A DNA stretch of 64,000 nucleotides from Nemophila menziesii (taxonomy: Eukaryota > Streptophyta > Magnoliopsida > Boraginales > Hydrophyllaceae): positions 13,628,296-13,692,295 of the forward strand of contig JARWIR010000024.1 of NCBI GenBank assembly GCA_029959085.1. Direction: 5' to 3'. The first letter of the stretch is position 1. Every line of letters starts with the position of its first letter. A model generated the notes under the pieces. That model was not told the origin of the DNA. It saw only the letters and a list, made by a program, of their open reading frames with translations, and made no database searches. This document shows positions 49,049-60,884 of this stretch, one piece after another. The position numbers and the translations under genes were made by a program.

Positions 49049-49268
49049 GATTTGATAATAAGAACACTAATGCTATGGCGGAGGAGAAAATGTACTTTTG
49101 CAAAGGTGTGGGATGCGAGGGGCATCTTGGTGAAAATTCTAGTATTGATACTTATTCTGATGAGATGGCGAGTACACGGGGTATACTCGTGATGGAAAAC
49201 CAACCTCCTTTTTCTTCAGTGGATCGCGACCTGTCCCTTAACAAGGCCGAGTTTGATGGATAATTTAA

Positions 49269-52200
49269 TGGTTTGGAATTGTCGTGGGAGTGAGGGCACC
49301 CACAAAAAAGAAAGCTTTTAAGTCCCTTGTTTCGAAGTATCGTGTTTCAATTGCTTGTCTCTTAGAAACTAAGCTTAGGGGTAATAATCTTAAATATTGT
49401 AAGTAATTTAAGTCTTTTGATAATTCGTACTTAGTAGAACCTAGGGGAGGATCGTTTATGTCTGGGGGAATACTTTTGTTGTGGAATATGTCGGTTAATC
49501 TTAGGGTTATCAATTATATCGCTTCTTTTGTAATCGTTCAAGTGGAGGAATCTAATAAAAGTATTTGGTATTTGGTGTGTTTGTATGGTCACAATGATGA
49601 AATGGAAAGACAATTGGTATGGAATCCTTATCTTCTTGGAATGCTAAAAACAATAAACCTACCTTATTTATCGGTGATTTTAATGAAATTTATTGAACTT
49701 CCGAGAAACAAGGTAAAAATGATCTGAACTTCCACAGATTTATCAAATTTAATGAATTTGTTAATAACAATAGCCTTGTTGACCTCCCGAGCAAAGGACG
49801 CTTTTATACATGGACTAATAAAAGGAAGGGAGAGGAAAATGTCAAAGAAAGATTGGATTGTGGATTAGCTTCAATCTCATTGTGTAAACTTTTTCCTAAT
49901 TATTCTTTACATGTTCCTCCACCGATTGGATCCGACCATTCCCCGCTTATTCTTAGCAAGGATTCGGTCAGAGCTAATTATTACAAGTATTTCATGTTTG
50001 ACACACGATGGATAGAAAATGATAATTGTAAAGAAAATATGAGTCAATCTTGAAATGCGTCTAATAAGGTTTCTAATATTAGTGATTTTTGTTCTAAAAA
50101 GGATGCCACTTGCCTTGCTCTCACTGGTTGGAGTACAAAAGTTTTTTATAATAATCGTAAACTTATTGATAATATCAGAAGGAACTTACAATTCTACAAA
50201 ATGATGTGGCTTCAGATGATAACTGGGAGAAAGAGAAAAATATATATAACAAACTGGAGGAAGCTTGGAATCAGGAAAAAAAATTTGGCCGATAAAGCTA
50301 GAGATAAATGGGTTATGAAAGGCGATAAAATACTAATTATTTTTATGCAGCAACCCTTAATAGTAGGAAAATTAATTGCATCTATATGCTTAAATTGGAT
50401 GATGGGACTTGGATTGAAGATTCGTGTGAAATTAATAAGACGGTTAATAAGTTCTATTTTAACCTTTTTACAGCTCCTAGTCATGTTGAAGCTGAAGATA
50501 CTACTGATTTTATTTCATGTAAAATCACCACGGACATGAATGATTTACTTACTAAAAGGCCAGATACTGAGGAACTAAGAAACGCATTTTTTAGTATGTT
50601 TGGCGCTAAAGCGTCGGGACCAGACGGTATACCAGGTAATTTCTATCAAGAGTATTGGGATATTTTAAAAGATGATATATTTGTCTTGGTTACCAACTTC
50701 TTTGATCATAATACACCTCTGAATGATTTGAATGATACGTTAATCACTTTAATTTTAAAAGGTGAAAAACAAGGGGGAATCAAAGATTTTAGGCCTATTG
50801 CTTGTATTAACTTTAGTTATAAGATCATTGCGAAAATTTTGGCGATTAGACTTCAACCTTATATGGATGAAATTATTTCACCAACACAATCGGATTTTAT
50901 AAAAGGAAGAAGTATTCAAGACAATATTATCATTGCCCAGGAGGTTGCCTTCTATCTTAAAAACAAGAGAAAATCTTAGAAAACTTATGCGGTAGTAAAG
51001 ATTGACATGGCAAAAGCGTATGACCAGGTTAACTAGAAATTTCTTATTCAGGTCCTTAAAAGGATGGGATTCTATGATAAATGGAAGGGTTGGATATATA
51101 ACTGTATTTTTCCGGTTTCACTTCAAGTTAAAGTTAATGGCCAGAGACTGGATAAATTTTACCAAGCAGGGGTATTAGACAAGGCGACCCGCTTTCGCCT
51201 CTACTTTAGTCTCTACTCACAGAAAGCCTCATTAGTCTTATTAATTACCTGTGTATAGAAGAAAAAATTAAAGGTATCTCTATGGCAAGAAATTGTCCTA
51301 AATTAACTCATTTACTCTTTGCGGATGATGCTCTTTTCTTTATCAATATTGAGAATAATGAAATTAATGCGTTTAAAGAAGTGCTTCATAAATTTTTTCA
51401 GGCTTCGGGACAAAAAATTAACTTCCAAAAACCATCTCTCTTATTCAGTAAAGGAACCCCTGATACGATCTGTGATGAGGTTACGCAAACGTGTAATATT
51501 GAAAGAACTACTTTTTTTGGTAAATATCTTGGTATACCTTTTTCTATTAAACGTACAAGATCGGAAAACCTTAATTATATTAAAGATCGTTTAATTGAAA
51601 AATTAGCTAGCTATATCTCTAACTTATTATCTGATGGCGGAAAATAAGTTCTTATTAAAGCAGTTCTTCAAGCTATACCAAACTATGTCATGTCGATTTT
51701 TTGAATTTCCAAAAATGCTATGTAAAAAGTTATCAAGGATTATTACGAATTTCTGGTGGGATTCAGGTATCAGGAAAATGATACGCTGTCTTAAATGGGA
51801 TAAAATTTCTAGATCCAAAATTGTTGGAGGAATTGGCTTTAGAGATCTGCAAAAAATGAATTTGGCGTTACTTGCTAAACAAGCCTAGAGGATCATTGAT
51901 AACCCTAATTTACTTGTTTCTAAGATGTTAAAAGGTATATATTCTCCTAATTGTAGGTTATTTGATGCTAAATTACCCAAGAAGAGATCTTCTAGTTGGG
52001 CTATAATTTATAAAGGGTTACAATTCATCAAGCAACGTGCTATATGGCGCATTGGTAACGGGTATAATACGACCATTTGGATCATAAATGGTTAAAAGGT
52101 AATTATAAACTTGAGAAACCTATAGATTGCCATTTGGAAAGGGTGGCCCAATAATTTGATAATAACATGGTATCATGGAATTTTAAATTCTTGGAAATTT

Positions 52201-53249
52201 TTTTACTTTCAATATTGTGAGTGAGATTGCTAAAATACCCATTATGTTACTTAGTGAAGATTATAAACTTTTTTGGCCAGATACTAAAGATGGTGTCTAT
52301 TCGAAAAAATCGGGATATCATAAATTGGTTGAGATGGATATAGTTAAAGAAGCACAATCATCTAAACAGGGTGAAAATAATATCAGTCTTCTCTGGAACA
52401 CGATTTAGAATTCTGATGTACCGACAAAAGTAAGGAACTTTGGGTGGAAAATCTGTAATGGAGCACTCCCTACAAAAAGGAATCTTTATCTGAGAAAATG
52501 TGATTTAGATGATACTTGTGGATGGTGGGAGTCTGGAGTCGGAAACGTTGAACATCTCTTTCTTCGATGCCCTGTTAGTATGTTTGTTTGGGCTACTTCT
52601 AGGATGCAAATTAAAATTGATAAAACTAATAATGGAAATTTTGCCACTTGGTTTCTTGAGACTATTGATGCTTATACTAGAAATGGATGGGATAAAAGAG
52701 AGATCACGGCAAGCCTCCTTCTCACTTGTTGGTTCATCTGGAAAGCTAAAATGGGGGGTCTTTTTGAAAATAAATCCTGGAATATTAATGTAATTAATTA
52801 CAAAGTCAAAGTTATGATTAAAGATTTCTTTGAGCCAAGGAATCAAGGTGAACGTTATGAGGATGACAAATCTAGTAATATTGGTGTGGGGAAGATTGAT
52901 AATAATCCACTTATTACAGATGATTCAGACCTTATTTGGATGAGTGATGCTTCCTTCACAAGGAATTGGGAACCTACTGGTATTGCTTCTATTCAAATCA
53001 ACAAAGAAGGTATCATCACGGAGAAAATTACGAGGAGATGTGTTGTTGATAGCCCTATTGTGGGCGAATGTCGGGATGTGTTACTTCCTATGAGGAAGTA
53101 TGCCTTCCTCAATCACCAGAGTATTTCCTTTTACTCCGATAACCTTGAACTTGTTCAAGGTATGTCTCAAAAATCAAGTCTTCGATGGCAAATTTACCCA
53201 TTTATTGCCGAAATAAAGAACTGGCTTTCTACGTTTCCGGCTTGGAAAG
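49269..53249 (+). pseudogene. LINE ORF2: endonuclease, RT, zf-RVT, RNase H (5' part)
   Basis: Opens at ATG 49269 with V-W-N-C-R-G and L-L-E-T-K, the endonuclease start. S-D-H-S-P-L (about 49936-49953) closes that domain. RT blocks are S-G-P-D-G-I-P-G, D-F-R-P-I-A-C, K-G-R-S-I-Q-D-N-I, K-I-D-M-A-K-A-Y-D and the catalytic L-F-A-D-D (about 51317-51331). zf-RVT follows near 52420-52600, and RNase H from about 52930 with D in M-S-D-A-S-F, E in V-G-E-C-R-D and D in Y-S-D-N. The Gypsy LTR at 53250 cuts the domain; its end lies at 62459-62542. At least six stops or shifts break the frame. Confidence 0.9.
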
Positions 53250-53832
53250 TGATGTCTCCCCATTTGTGATGATTTAATATTAGTTGGAGACATCATTTTA
53301 GGTTTATTAGGAAGTCAAATGCTAGATTTTTATATGAATTATTATATTTTCTTATTTCTTGTCTTGATTTGATAATTTATTATTCTATAGCATATTGGGT
53401 TTAATTGTTTGTTAAATGTGAAGTTTTAAATATATATGGTAATTAATTAGATATCAAATCAATTCCAAGAGATAAAGGAAAGAAGATAATGATGGAAATT
53501 GGATATGAAGGAAGGAAAAGATAAGTATGGAAAGATAAAGTTGTAAAATAAATCTGAATTTCACCAGTTACGTCCACAACAGTGATCATAACTCAAGTTT
53601 TGCTGGGAATTTGGAAGAATGGTTTGAAGCAAAAGTGTAGAGCTTTCCGAGACGGTCAGTTTCGATATAAAGAACGCATCAATCAGAGCAGTATTAAAGG
53701 AGTTACGGCCAAAACAAAACAACAACAGTTTATTACCTTTTCTATATTTTAGGGTTACAAATTAGAGTTGGGCTAGAAGTTCAATTACTTGTCCTCCACT
53801 CCACGAAAACGTGTTAGGTCTTCCTAGACTCC

Positions 53833-53840
53833 TATAAATA
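53833..53840 (+). promoter_or_regulatory. TATA box in the Gypsy 5' LTR
   Basis: TATAAATA (context AGACTCCTATAAATACTCCC) is conserved at 61469-61476 in the 3' LTR and, inverted, near 17210 and 29285 in the minus-strand LTRs. Its conservation marks it as the U3 promoter. Confidence 0.75.
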
Positions 53841-54229
53841 CTCCCTTTAACCTTTGTAAACATGTCCTTGCTCAGTTCTAAACATTATATTAGTCCTTAC
53901 TTGAATATTAATCCTTAGTATCAAGTTTATCATCCAAGAAGCAAGCTAACCTGTAGAGGAAGACAAGAAGCAAGAAGTTGGAGAGTGATAAACTTCTCTT
54001 CTACATCTCTCCTTCTCTATATTTAGGGTAATTAGCTATAGATTTGTGGCTTCACCATATTTCTAAGCTTTTATTCTGTAATTTTTACTCTTAATTTTTG
54101 GGTTATTATTTTGTCTTAAATTCCATAATACTATTTTTTATGTTAATTGATTTGAGCTTGGCGTATATTGGTATTGTGTGCTTTGAATTATTGTTTCCAG
54201 CCCTAGATTTGGCCAATCTTAGGACTATC

Positions 54230-54957
54230 CGTTAGATCTACTTGTATTATATAATTTCCAAACCCATTATTATAAACTTAGTTATACGTTGATAAACTTC
54301 TGACTCCTAGGCAATTTACTAGATTATATTCTTCCTTCATTTTTCCAGATAAGATAAGGTCTTGATACACATTCTATCATACTATGATATTTTAGTGATC
54401 AAACTCTTTAACTAAAGTTGATGTATGATATCAAAGACTTTGTTCTTATTAAAGAAAAAAATTGTGTTAAGATTATTTAGTTCGAATATAATAAATTTCA
54501 CATCATTTGAAAGATGAAAAAAAATCTGATTAACCATTACATTGGGTAATGTATATTGAAATACCAAATCCACGTACATTAATCAAATAGTTTCTAGAGA
54601 TGTTAAGTAGTTCTAGGTAGTAGATATTTCACCAATATGTAAATCATAGAAAAGTAATTTTTTGGTTATTAAATATTTAATAGTAACAAACAAAATGATA
54701 AATCTATTTTGAATACACTTCTTCTCCTAAAGTAAAGAGATTTTGGATTTTCAAGCTAATGTGTTCATCAAAAGTATTAAATTAATCAAAGACAAATTAA
54801 GGTATTACTCTACTCTTATAAATTAGTTTCCTATATTATAAGTGAATTATATTGTATATTCATATCTTTAAATCCAAATTCATTCATCTTATATAATACA
54901 AGTAGATCCGTAAACGAACTTTAAATCCAAATTCATTCATCTTATAGCAATCATTCA
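54230..54957. other. Non-homologous block in the Gypsy 5' LTR
   Basis: Where the 3' LTR has 61868-62299, the 5' LTR has ~730 unrelated bases. The left edge GTTAGATCTACTTGTATTAT is the inverse of TATAATACAAGTAGATC near 54893-54912. A TTTAAATCCAAATTCATTCA block occurs twice near the right edge (54869 and 54922). The inverted edges suggest a small insertion with terminal inverted repeats or a local rearrangement. Confidence 0.6.
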
Positions 54958-55120
54958 TCTAACGGATTTAATCCCTGCGAACAAACTTTTTTTTATCAAT
55001 CAAACTTGCAAACGATCTGTAATACTTGCAGTGAGTTTCTCATGATAGTCAAAGGTGTGTCCTTTATTATTATCTTTATTTATCTGTTTATTTATCACAC
55101 TTTTGCCCCCACCAAGTTTT

Positions 55121-55138
55121 TGGCGCCGCTGCTAGAGA
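55121..55138 (+). other. Primer binding site (tRNA-Asp type)
   Basis: TGGCGCCGCTGCTAGAGA lies six bases after the 5' LTR. Athila/Tat elements use TGGCGCCGTTGCCGGGGA, complementary to the tRNA-Asp 3' end; four bases differ. Confidence 0.8.
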
Positions 55139-55241
55139 TTTATCTTTAAGTTAGTTTATTTGTGTTTATTTAGTGTAGAAGTTTTTATTTGTTTTCAGTT
55201 TTACGCGTTTCTTTTTGTTTTTGTATATTTCAGGTTTTAGA

Positions 55242-56707
55242 ATGGCTAATCAACGGTTAGAGCTAGGTTTTCCCGGTCCATTCCGAGTGCAACCTATTGG
55301 GATTCACCCTCCAGTTATTCAAGCCGTTCGATTCAAGACCGATCTTGACTTGATTAATCAATTCGCGGGCTATGGGAAATATAGTGGCGATACACATCAA
55401 GATCCGGTCCGTTCTGTTCTGTTCAAAAATTCACGTAATTATGTGATTCCTACATTACTCAAGGTGTTACGCAAGAACATATGTATTATTTAATGTTTCC
55501 ATTTTTCTTGATCGGGAAAGCAAGCGATTGGTTAGATGATTAACCTCCCGAGCTAATAACAAATTGGGACAAGATTCAAGTAAGATTCCTTGATCAGTTT
55601 TATCCTACAAGTATGTGAGTAAAGGAACAATTGGAACTTATGAATTTCTTACAAGAAGCCGGAAAGAATGTTGGTGAAGCATGGACTATATTTCACAGGT
55701 AGTTGCGAGATGTTCACTACATGGATACACGCCAGATTACAATTATCCATGTTTTATAATGGACTCAATAAAGAGTCAAGGATGAGAGCAGATGATATGG
55801 GTCGTGGTAGTTTTTTCTCTATGGATCCGAAAGAAGCAAAAAGTGGTATGGAAAGAATTATTGACACCGACATGAGTTGGCCACAATCACAAACTCCTAT
55901 CACTAATATTGAGACGGAGGCGAGGTTTTCAAGCTTTCAAGAACATATACAAAAACTCGCGATAACAATTGAGAAAAGCATCGAAGTGCCACCTCAAAAG
56001 TTATACCTGCAAGAACAAGCCTATGAAAATCAAGCTAATCAACCACCAGGCACAATGCGTACAATGGAATTCAAGCTCCATCACATCCTCAAGAAGATAT
56101 AATTGAGTTAAAAGAGACTATTAGTCAATTTATCAACTTCTCTAAGGACAATATTAGCAGACTTGAGTCAAAGATCGATGCATCAGTAGTGCAAAGCTTG
56201 CAACAACAGAATCAAGATCTGAAACAACAGAATCAAGATCTGAAACAACATAATCAACTTTTAGAGCAAAATGTGATGCGGCTCACTATAGTCATAGAAC
56301 AAATGCAAACTCAACTCTTGAAATTGACCCAAAGTACAAATTCTAACATGAAGAAGATCCAGTACGTTGATGACAAGGTTAAGATTATTAGTCTTCAACC
56401 TGAAAAGATAAAAGAATCACTACCATCTCCATCGAGTAAAGTGGTGGTTCCACCAACCAAGTCAAACGTAGATAGGATGAACTTAGATGAGATAATTGTT
56501 GAAGATTGGGTTGAAGAGGTTGAATACGATGAGATGAAGAAGCTAAGTGTGGTTGATGTACCAAGAATAGAAGAGAAAATTGGAGCAAGACGACCACCCC
56601 TACATTGCTATTATTCCGTAAACCCCGCTTATCCAAATGAGGAACAAGAGAGGTGTATGGAGACGTTAAAACAAGTGAAAATCAACATACCTCTACTCAA
56701 AGCTATG
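55242..56707 (+). pseudogene. Gypsy gag remnant with coiled coil
   Basis: Starts at ATG 55242. Frame one runs to 55493; a second piece continues at 55668-56102, and a third at 56189-56707. Typical retrotrans_gag words lie between and within them: G-K-A-S-D-W-L-D-D (about 55518), W-D-K-I-Q-V-R-F-L (about 55566) and F-Y-N-G-L-N-K-E-S-R (about 55750). The third piece begins with a heptad-like Q-Q-N-Q-D-L-K repeat (56189-56270), a likely coiled coil. No CCHC knuckle was seen. MITE copy C interrupts the frame directly after an Ala-Met pair at 56707. Confidence 0.8.
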
Positions 56708-57156
56708 CTATGCTGTAGATCTCGGTTCCGCGGCCTAGGCGGTCGACTGGGGCCTAGCGCCTAGGAGGGACTACGCGGGGCCTAGGCGGGATTACGCGGT
56801 TTTGAATCCTGCTATGTAATTTTATATATTTAGTAATACGCGTGTATAATTATGATAATTTTATCTATTTAAGTCATAAAATTCATCTAACACCACTATA
56901 TTGAATATGAAAAATACGAAAATTAGAGTTATAATATCAATTCAATAATTTCCGAGAGTAAAATAAATTTAATGGAGGGCCTAGGCGGCAAGTTTTTACC
57001 ATTAATCGGTGCCTAGGCGGGCTAGGCGCCTCTTCCACGGCGACTAAGGCGTTGGGCAAAAATGCCTAGCATTTTTATTAGGCGTAAGCGGTTGAAGGGG
57101 GAGTTGACGCCTAGACGGCGCCTAGGCGCGCCTAGGCGGCGATATCTACAGCATAG
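56708..57156 (+). mobile_element. hAT-type MITE, copy C (449 bp)
   Basis: The ends CTATGCTGTAGATCTC and GATATCTACAGCATAG are inverted with one mismatch. A perfect 8-bp duplication, AAGCTATG, lies at 56700-56707 and 57157-57164. Removing the MITE and one duplication brings the Gypsy frames before and after it into register, which shows clean insertion. Ends packed with GCCTAGGCG palindromes. No ORF. Confidence 0.96.
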
Positions 57157-57164
57157 AAGCTATG

Positions 57165-57917
57165 GAAGGAAAGCGAGATTATGATCGATTCTTTATGGAG
57201 GCAGTCTCCAATAAAGAGAGGTCCACAAGATCCAAGTCTGTGACACTAAATGAAGGGATTTCCACACAAGTTCAGCAAAGATTACCACCAAAGCTTAAAT
57301 ATCCTGGAAGTTTTAACCTCCCAATCAAGATAGGTGGTATATTTCATGGAAAGACAATGTGTGATTCAGGGGCAAGTGTGAATAACATGCCCAAAAGTAT
57401 ATTCAAGAAGATTGGTATTAGTGATGCAAAACCGACATCCATAATCTTACAACTTGCATATCAATCAACAACAAAGCCGTGGGGTGTAATCGAGGACGTG
57501 CTCGTCCAAGTAGGTAACCTTGTTATCCCCACAAATTTTATTATTCTTGACTATAAAGCAGATAAGAACGTCATATTCATACTTGGGCGTCCATTCCTAG
57601 CCACCAGCGATACCATAGTCAATGTGAATGAGGGAACCGTGACTCTCCGTATTAAAGATGATTCTGAAACATTCTATGTTTTGGGAAAGAAGAAGAAAAA
57701 GAAGTCACAAGAACTATATCCAATCAGAGTTGTAACCAAGAAACCAGAACCTGTAATCCCCCAAGACACCATGGAAAAGGAAATTGAGTTTGGGGTGAGA
57801 GACGAGGTAGCATGGAAATCTGCCAACCCCAAACATAACAGTTCTTGGATAGGGCCATACTTTATCACACGAATTATCGTAGCAGGAGTGGTCGAAATAA
57901 AAGCTATAGAGGGTTGA
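57165..57917 (+). pseudogene. Gypsy protease joined to an integrase C-terminus
   Basis: After the MITE the frame is open for about 250 codons. The aspartic protease shows C-D-S-G-A-S-V-N-N-M-P (57360-57392, catalytic Asp in D-S-G) and the closing I-L-G-R-P-F-L-A-T-S-D motif (57580-57612). From about 57820 the sequence switches to S-S-W-I-G-P-Y-F-I-T and V-V-E-I-K-A, which resembles the end of Gypsy integrases (S-x-W-x-G-P-f-x-V...G-a-V-E-i). RT, RNase H and the integrase core are missing between them. The junction keeps the frame open. It is an in-frame deletion product of pol. Any function of the fused protein is unknown. Confidence 0.78.
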
Positions 57918-60861
57918 AAGCTCAGGTTAGTAAGTGTTAATCACCTCACTCACTGCAGGGGAGACTATAAAAAGAAATAATCGAGGTAATTCGTCTAACT
58001 CTGAAAGACGGTAAAACAAAAGTTCCCTCTAGGGGACATCCCATAGTATCTTATGTTGTTATATTTTAGTTTATGTTAGTTATTTTTAGTTGATATTGCA
58101 TTATTTAGGAAGGTATTAGTGTTTTTGATGTTCATGTACTAAGAAAATAGAGTTAGGGAGGTAAAAGAAATTTTTGAGCACATTCTGACTTGCCCACCGG
58201 TATGCCACTCATATCGCCGGTATATCGGTGGGTCAAAAAACCGTGGCACGGTTTGTGAAATTAGGTTCTTTGCCGAGACGAAAAAATTCAAAAAATTGGC
58301 TGACTGGTATGCCGCCTTGCTGGCCGGTATGCCGGTGCGCGAAAAACCCTGGCACGGTACGAGGAATCGAGTTTATTGCCAAGAGCATTCATGAAAAACC
58401 GTGGGCGCAATGGTCGACATTATCTGGGACCGACAGGACCGGTATGTCGGCCAGCGCCGCTGGAGAGAGAGAGAAATTTCATCTTTATTAGGTTATAAAG
58501 AAGAAGAGGTTAGTTCTATTCCGAATTTTTCAATCCTTTAAGCCTCCTTTCTTCTCCAAACCTCTCCCAACTCTATTAAAGCTTCACCAAACCTTCACCA
58601 AACCTTCACCAAACATAAAAACACTATCCAATCACCATAAATTTACATCCAAATCCTTCCTTACATCATTACAAAGAAGATTCAACCACCCAAATCATAT
58701 CAAAACACCTAAAATCCAAGAATCAAAACCATGAATTCAAAATCTTTTTCCAAAATTCCTTAAACCCATATCATCAAAGCTTGATTCCATCATATCCACA
58801 TAGAGAATTATTATCCTTACACCTTTCCTAACCCAAATAACACGTTATCTATCTATAATCAAAAGGTAGTTTAAGAGTGTTTAAAGCTTTGAGTTGGAGG
58901 CCAATTAAGATGATGAAAAGAACAGAAACATTATCTACTATTATGGAGATGAAGAAGAATCAAAGTAAGGACAAGAGAATAAAGGAAAGCTAGCTGTGGT
59001 AAATTCAAAGAACAAAAAGGTTACAACTTTCATAAGGAAGACACCACAACCTCTACAAATCGAGAGTCCTTTACCCGAGATTAATGAAGCTTCAAAGGCC
59101 TTGTTAGCTTCCACAAAAACGTATTTACTAGACTTACCTTTAGCTCATGCAAGAATATGTGAAATAGAAGTCGGGGAAGAGGAAAAACAAGAGATTTCTA
59201 GAGTGTGATCGATTGGGATGGAGCATAATAGGATGTGAGGGAAAGCAAAGTTGGTGATACAAGAAGGTTACATACAAGGAAAGCACTGCACCATATTGAG
59301 GGTATTGATAAAACGAGGCAATAGCCTCGAAGAGTATGTTTTCTTTCTTCCTTACCATGTATTTATGTGCAATATCTATTCAATTTTAATTTTTATAGAG
59401 TCTTTTAGAGTCTTGGGGACACGACTCATTTGAGTTTGGGGTGTGGGGATTCGTTGTCCCTCAACTCCATTTTTTTATGTGTTTATTTTTTTAGTAAAAA
59501 TTAAATTATTTGAAGGATTAGATGTAGAGTGTGTTTAATAGCTTGAAATCATAAGCTTAGTAAGTTAATGATAGAAAGTAGTATGTTTATGAGCTGCTTT
59601 ATTTTGTATGCTTTGAGTATTTGCAGGAAAACACACATTGATAGTAAAGAAAAGATTAGTTAGCAATGCGATAGAAAGTATGTCCGATCTCAGGGAGCCA
59701 TGAGTGGTGTGTAGACTGTGAGATCTAAGCTAGTTTATAAACCCATTTAATGAACGTGCTAAAGGTAAGAAAATGACGAATTTGCATAGTTTAGAAAGTG
59801 ATTAAGCGGGTTCTTTCATAAGCCCCTTGTTGCCTTTTAGCTTGCTATACATTTATTATTTTATATCCTTCTCATCCCCTTCTAGCCTTTTTAAAGACTT
59901 TTTATTAGCCACATTATAAGACATATCCCTTTAGATTATAAGACTTTTCCATATGACCCGCACTCGAATCGCGATGCATAGACAATTGTTTTAGAGCTTG
60001 AGTTTGGGGTGGTGGGTCCACCATTATGGGAAATGTTATTGGATTGGGATTTTTGAGCTTATTAATTGTGATATGTTCTATATATTGATGATGATTCACA
60101 TGTTTATTATATTGTAACCCTTTGCCAGGGTAAGAGTAAATGCAAAGAGCTGAAAAGCATGAAAAGAAAAGGAAAAAATATATGAAAAAATAACATGATA
60201 TCTCAAACACCAAAAAGAGAGTCGTATCCATACAAAATAAAAAAAATTGATATGAAAAGAATATATATTTGGACTGACAAAGTGGAATTTTTATGTGAAC
60301 ATCTTTATGCTTAAATTGGGTTATTGTGGATGCTAATTAGTGCATCAAGGAAATCATTGGGTTGAGTGAGAAACGTTTTATTAGAGTAACTCAAACTCTA
60401 GGGCGAATCGTTGATGGCTAGTGAGGAGAGAGCCAAAAGCTCACTCTAAAGTATCCAAATATACTTATCATACCATCCCTAAGCCAACATTACAACCTTA
60501 AAGACCTTTTGATTCTTTACTATGTAATCTAGAAGTGATTGAGCCAATAAAGAGTAGCTAAGTGGATCTTTGGATCCTAGTGAAGTTTGATGAACAATCT
60601 ATAGCCTCCTTGGTGAACTGAGTAAAGATCCTCTCCTTTTTACATTGCGAAGCTAATCTAATCCTGAATTCAAGCCGTGTTGATAGTAGATATGAAAAGT
60701 ATGCATGTATGTAGTTTGTAGATATTATTACATGAAATTTTCTAAGTAGTTGCTTTGAGTCTATTCAATATATTCTGCTATCTTCTTTTCCACTGTGCGT
60801 AATTGACCTAGGTGTGTATATATGGACTTCCCTTTGTTCTTATCTTTATTGTATCAGGACG
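57918..60861 (+). other. Gypsy 3' internal region, non-coding or env-like slot
   Basis: Athila/Tat elements have a long region here, sometimes with an env-like ORF. I see no intact ORF. 58190-58460 has dispersed CCGGTATGCCGG and AAACCGTGGCACGG words repeated two or three times, GC-richer than its surroundings. A 70-codon ORF at 58996-59208 matches nothing known. Repeats and short ORFs continue to the purine tract. Confidence 0.55.
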
Positions 60862-60872
60862 ATACAACTTTG

Positions 60873-60884
60873 AGTTGGGGGTCT
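60873..60884 (+). other. Polypurine tract of the Gypsy element
   Basis: AGTTGGGGGTCT lies immediately before the 3' LTR start (TGATGTCT) and is the expected plus-strand primer site, typical of Athila-type elements (AGTTTGGGGG). Confidence 0.7.

Larger units (their letters stand above)
53250..55114 (+). repeat. Gypsy 5' LTR (1865 bp)
   Basis: Starts TGATGTCTCCCCATTTGTGA and ends CCCCCACCA just before the primer binding site. It is close to the 3' LTR (60885-62454) for most of its length, but bases about 54230-54957 replace a ~430-base block of the 3' LTR. The 5' flank GAAAG pairs with GAAAA after 62454, a five-base duplication with one mismatch. Confidence 0.93.
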
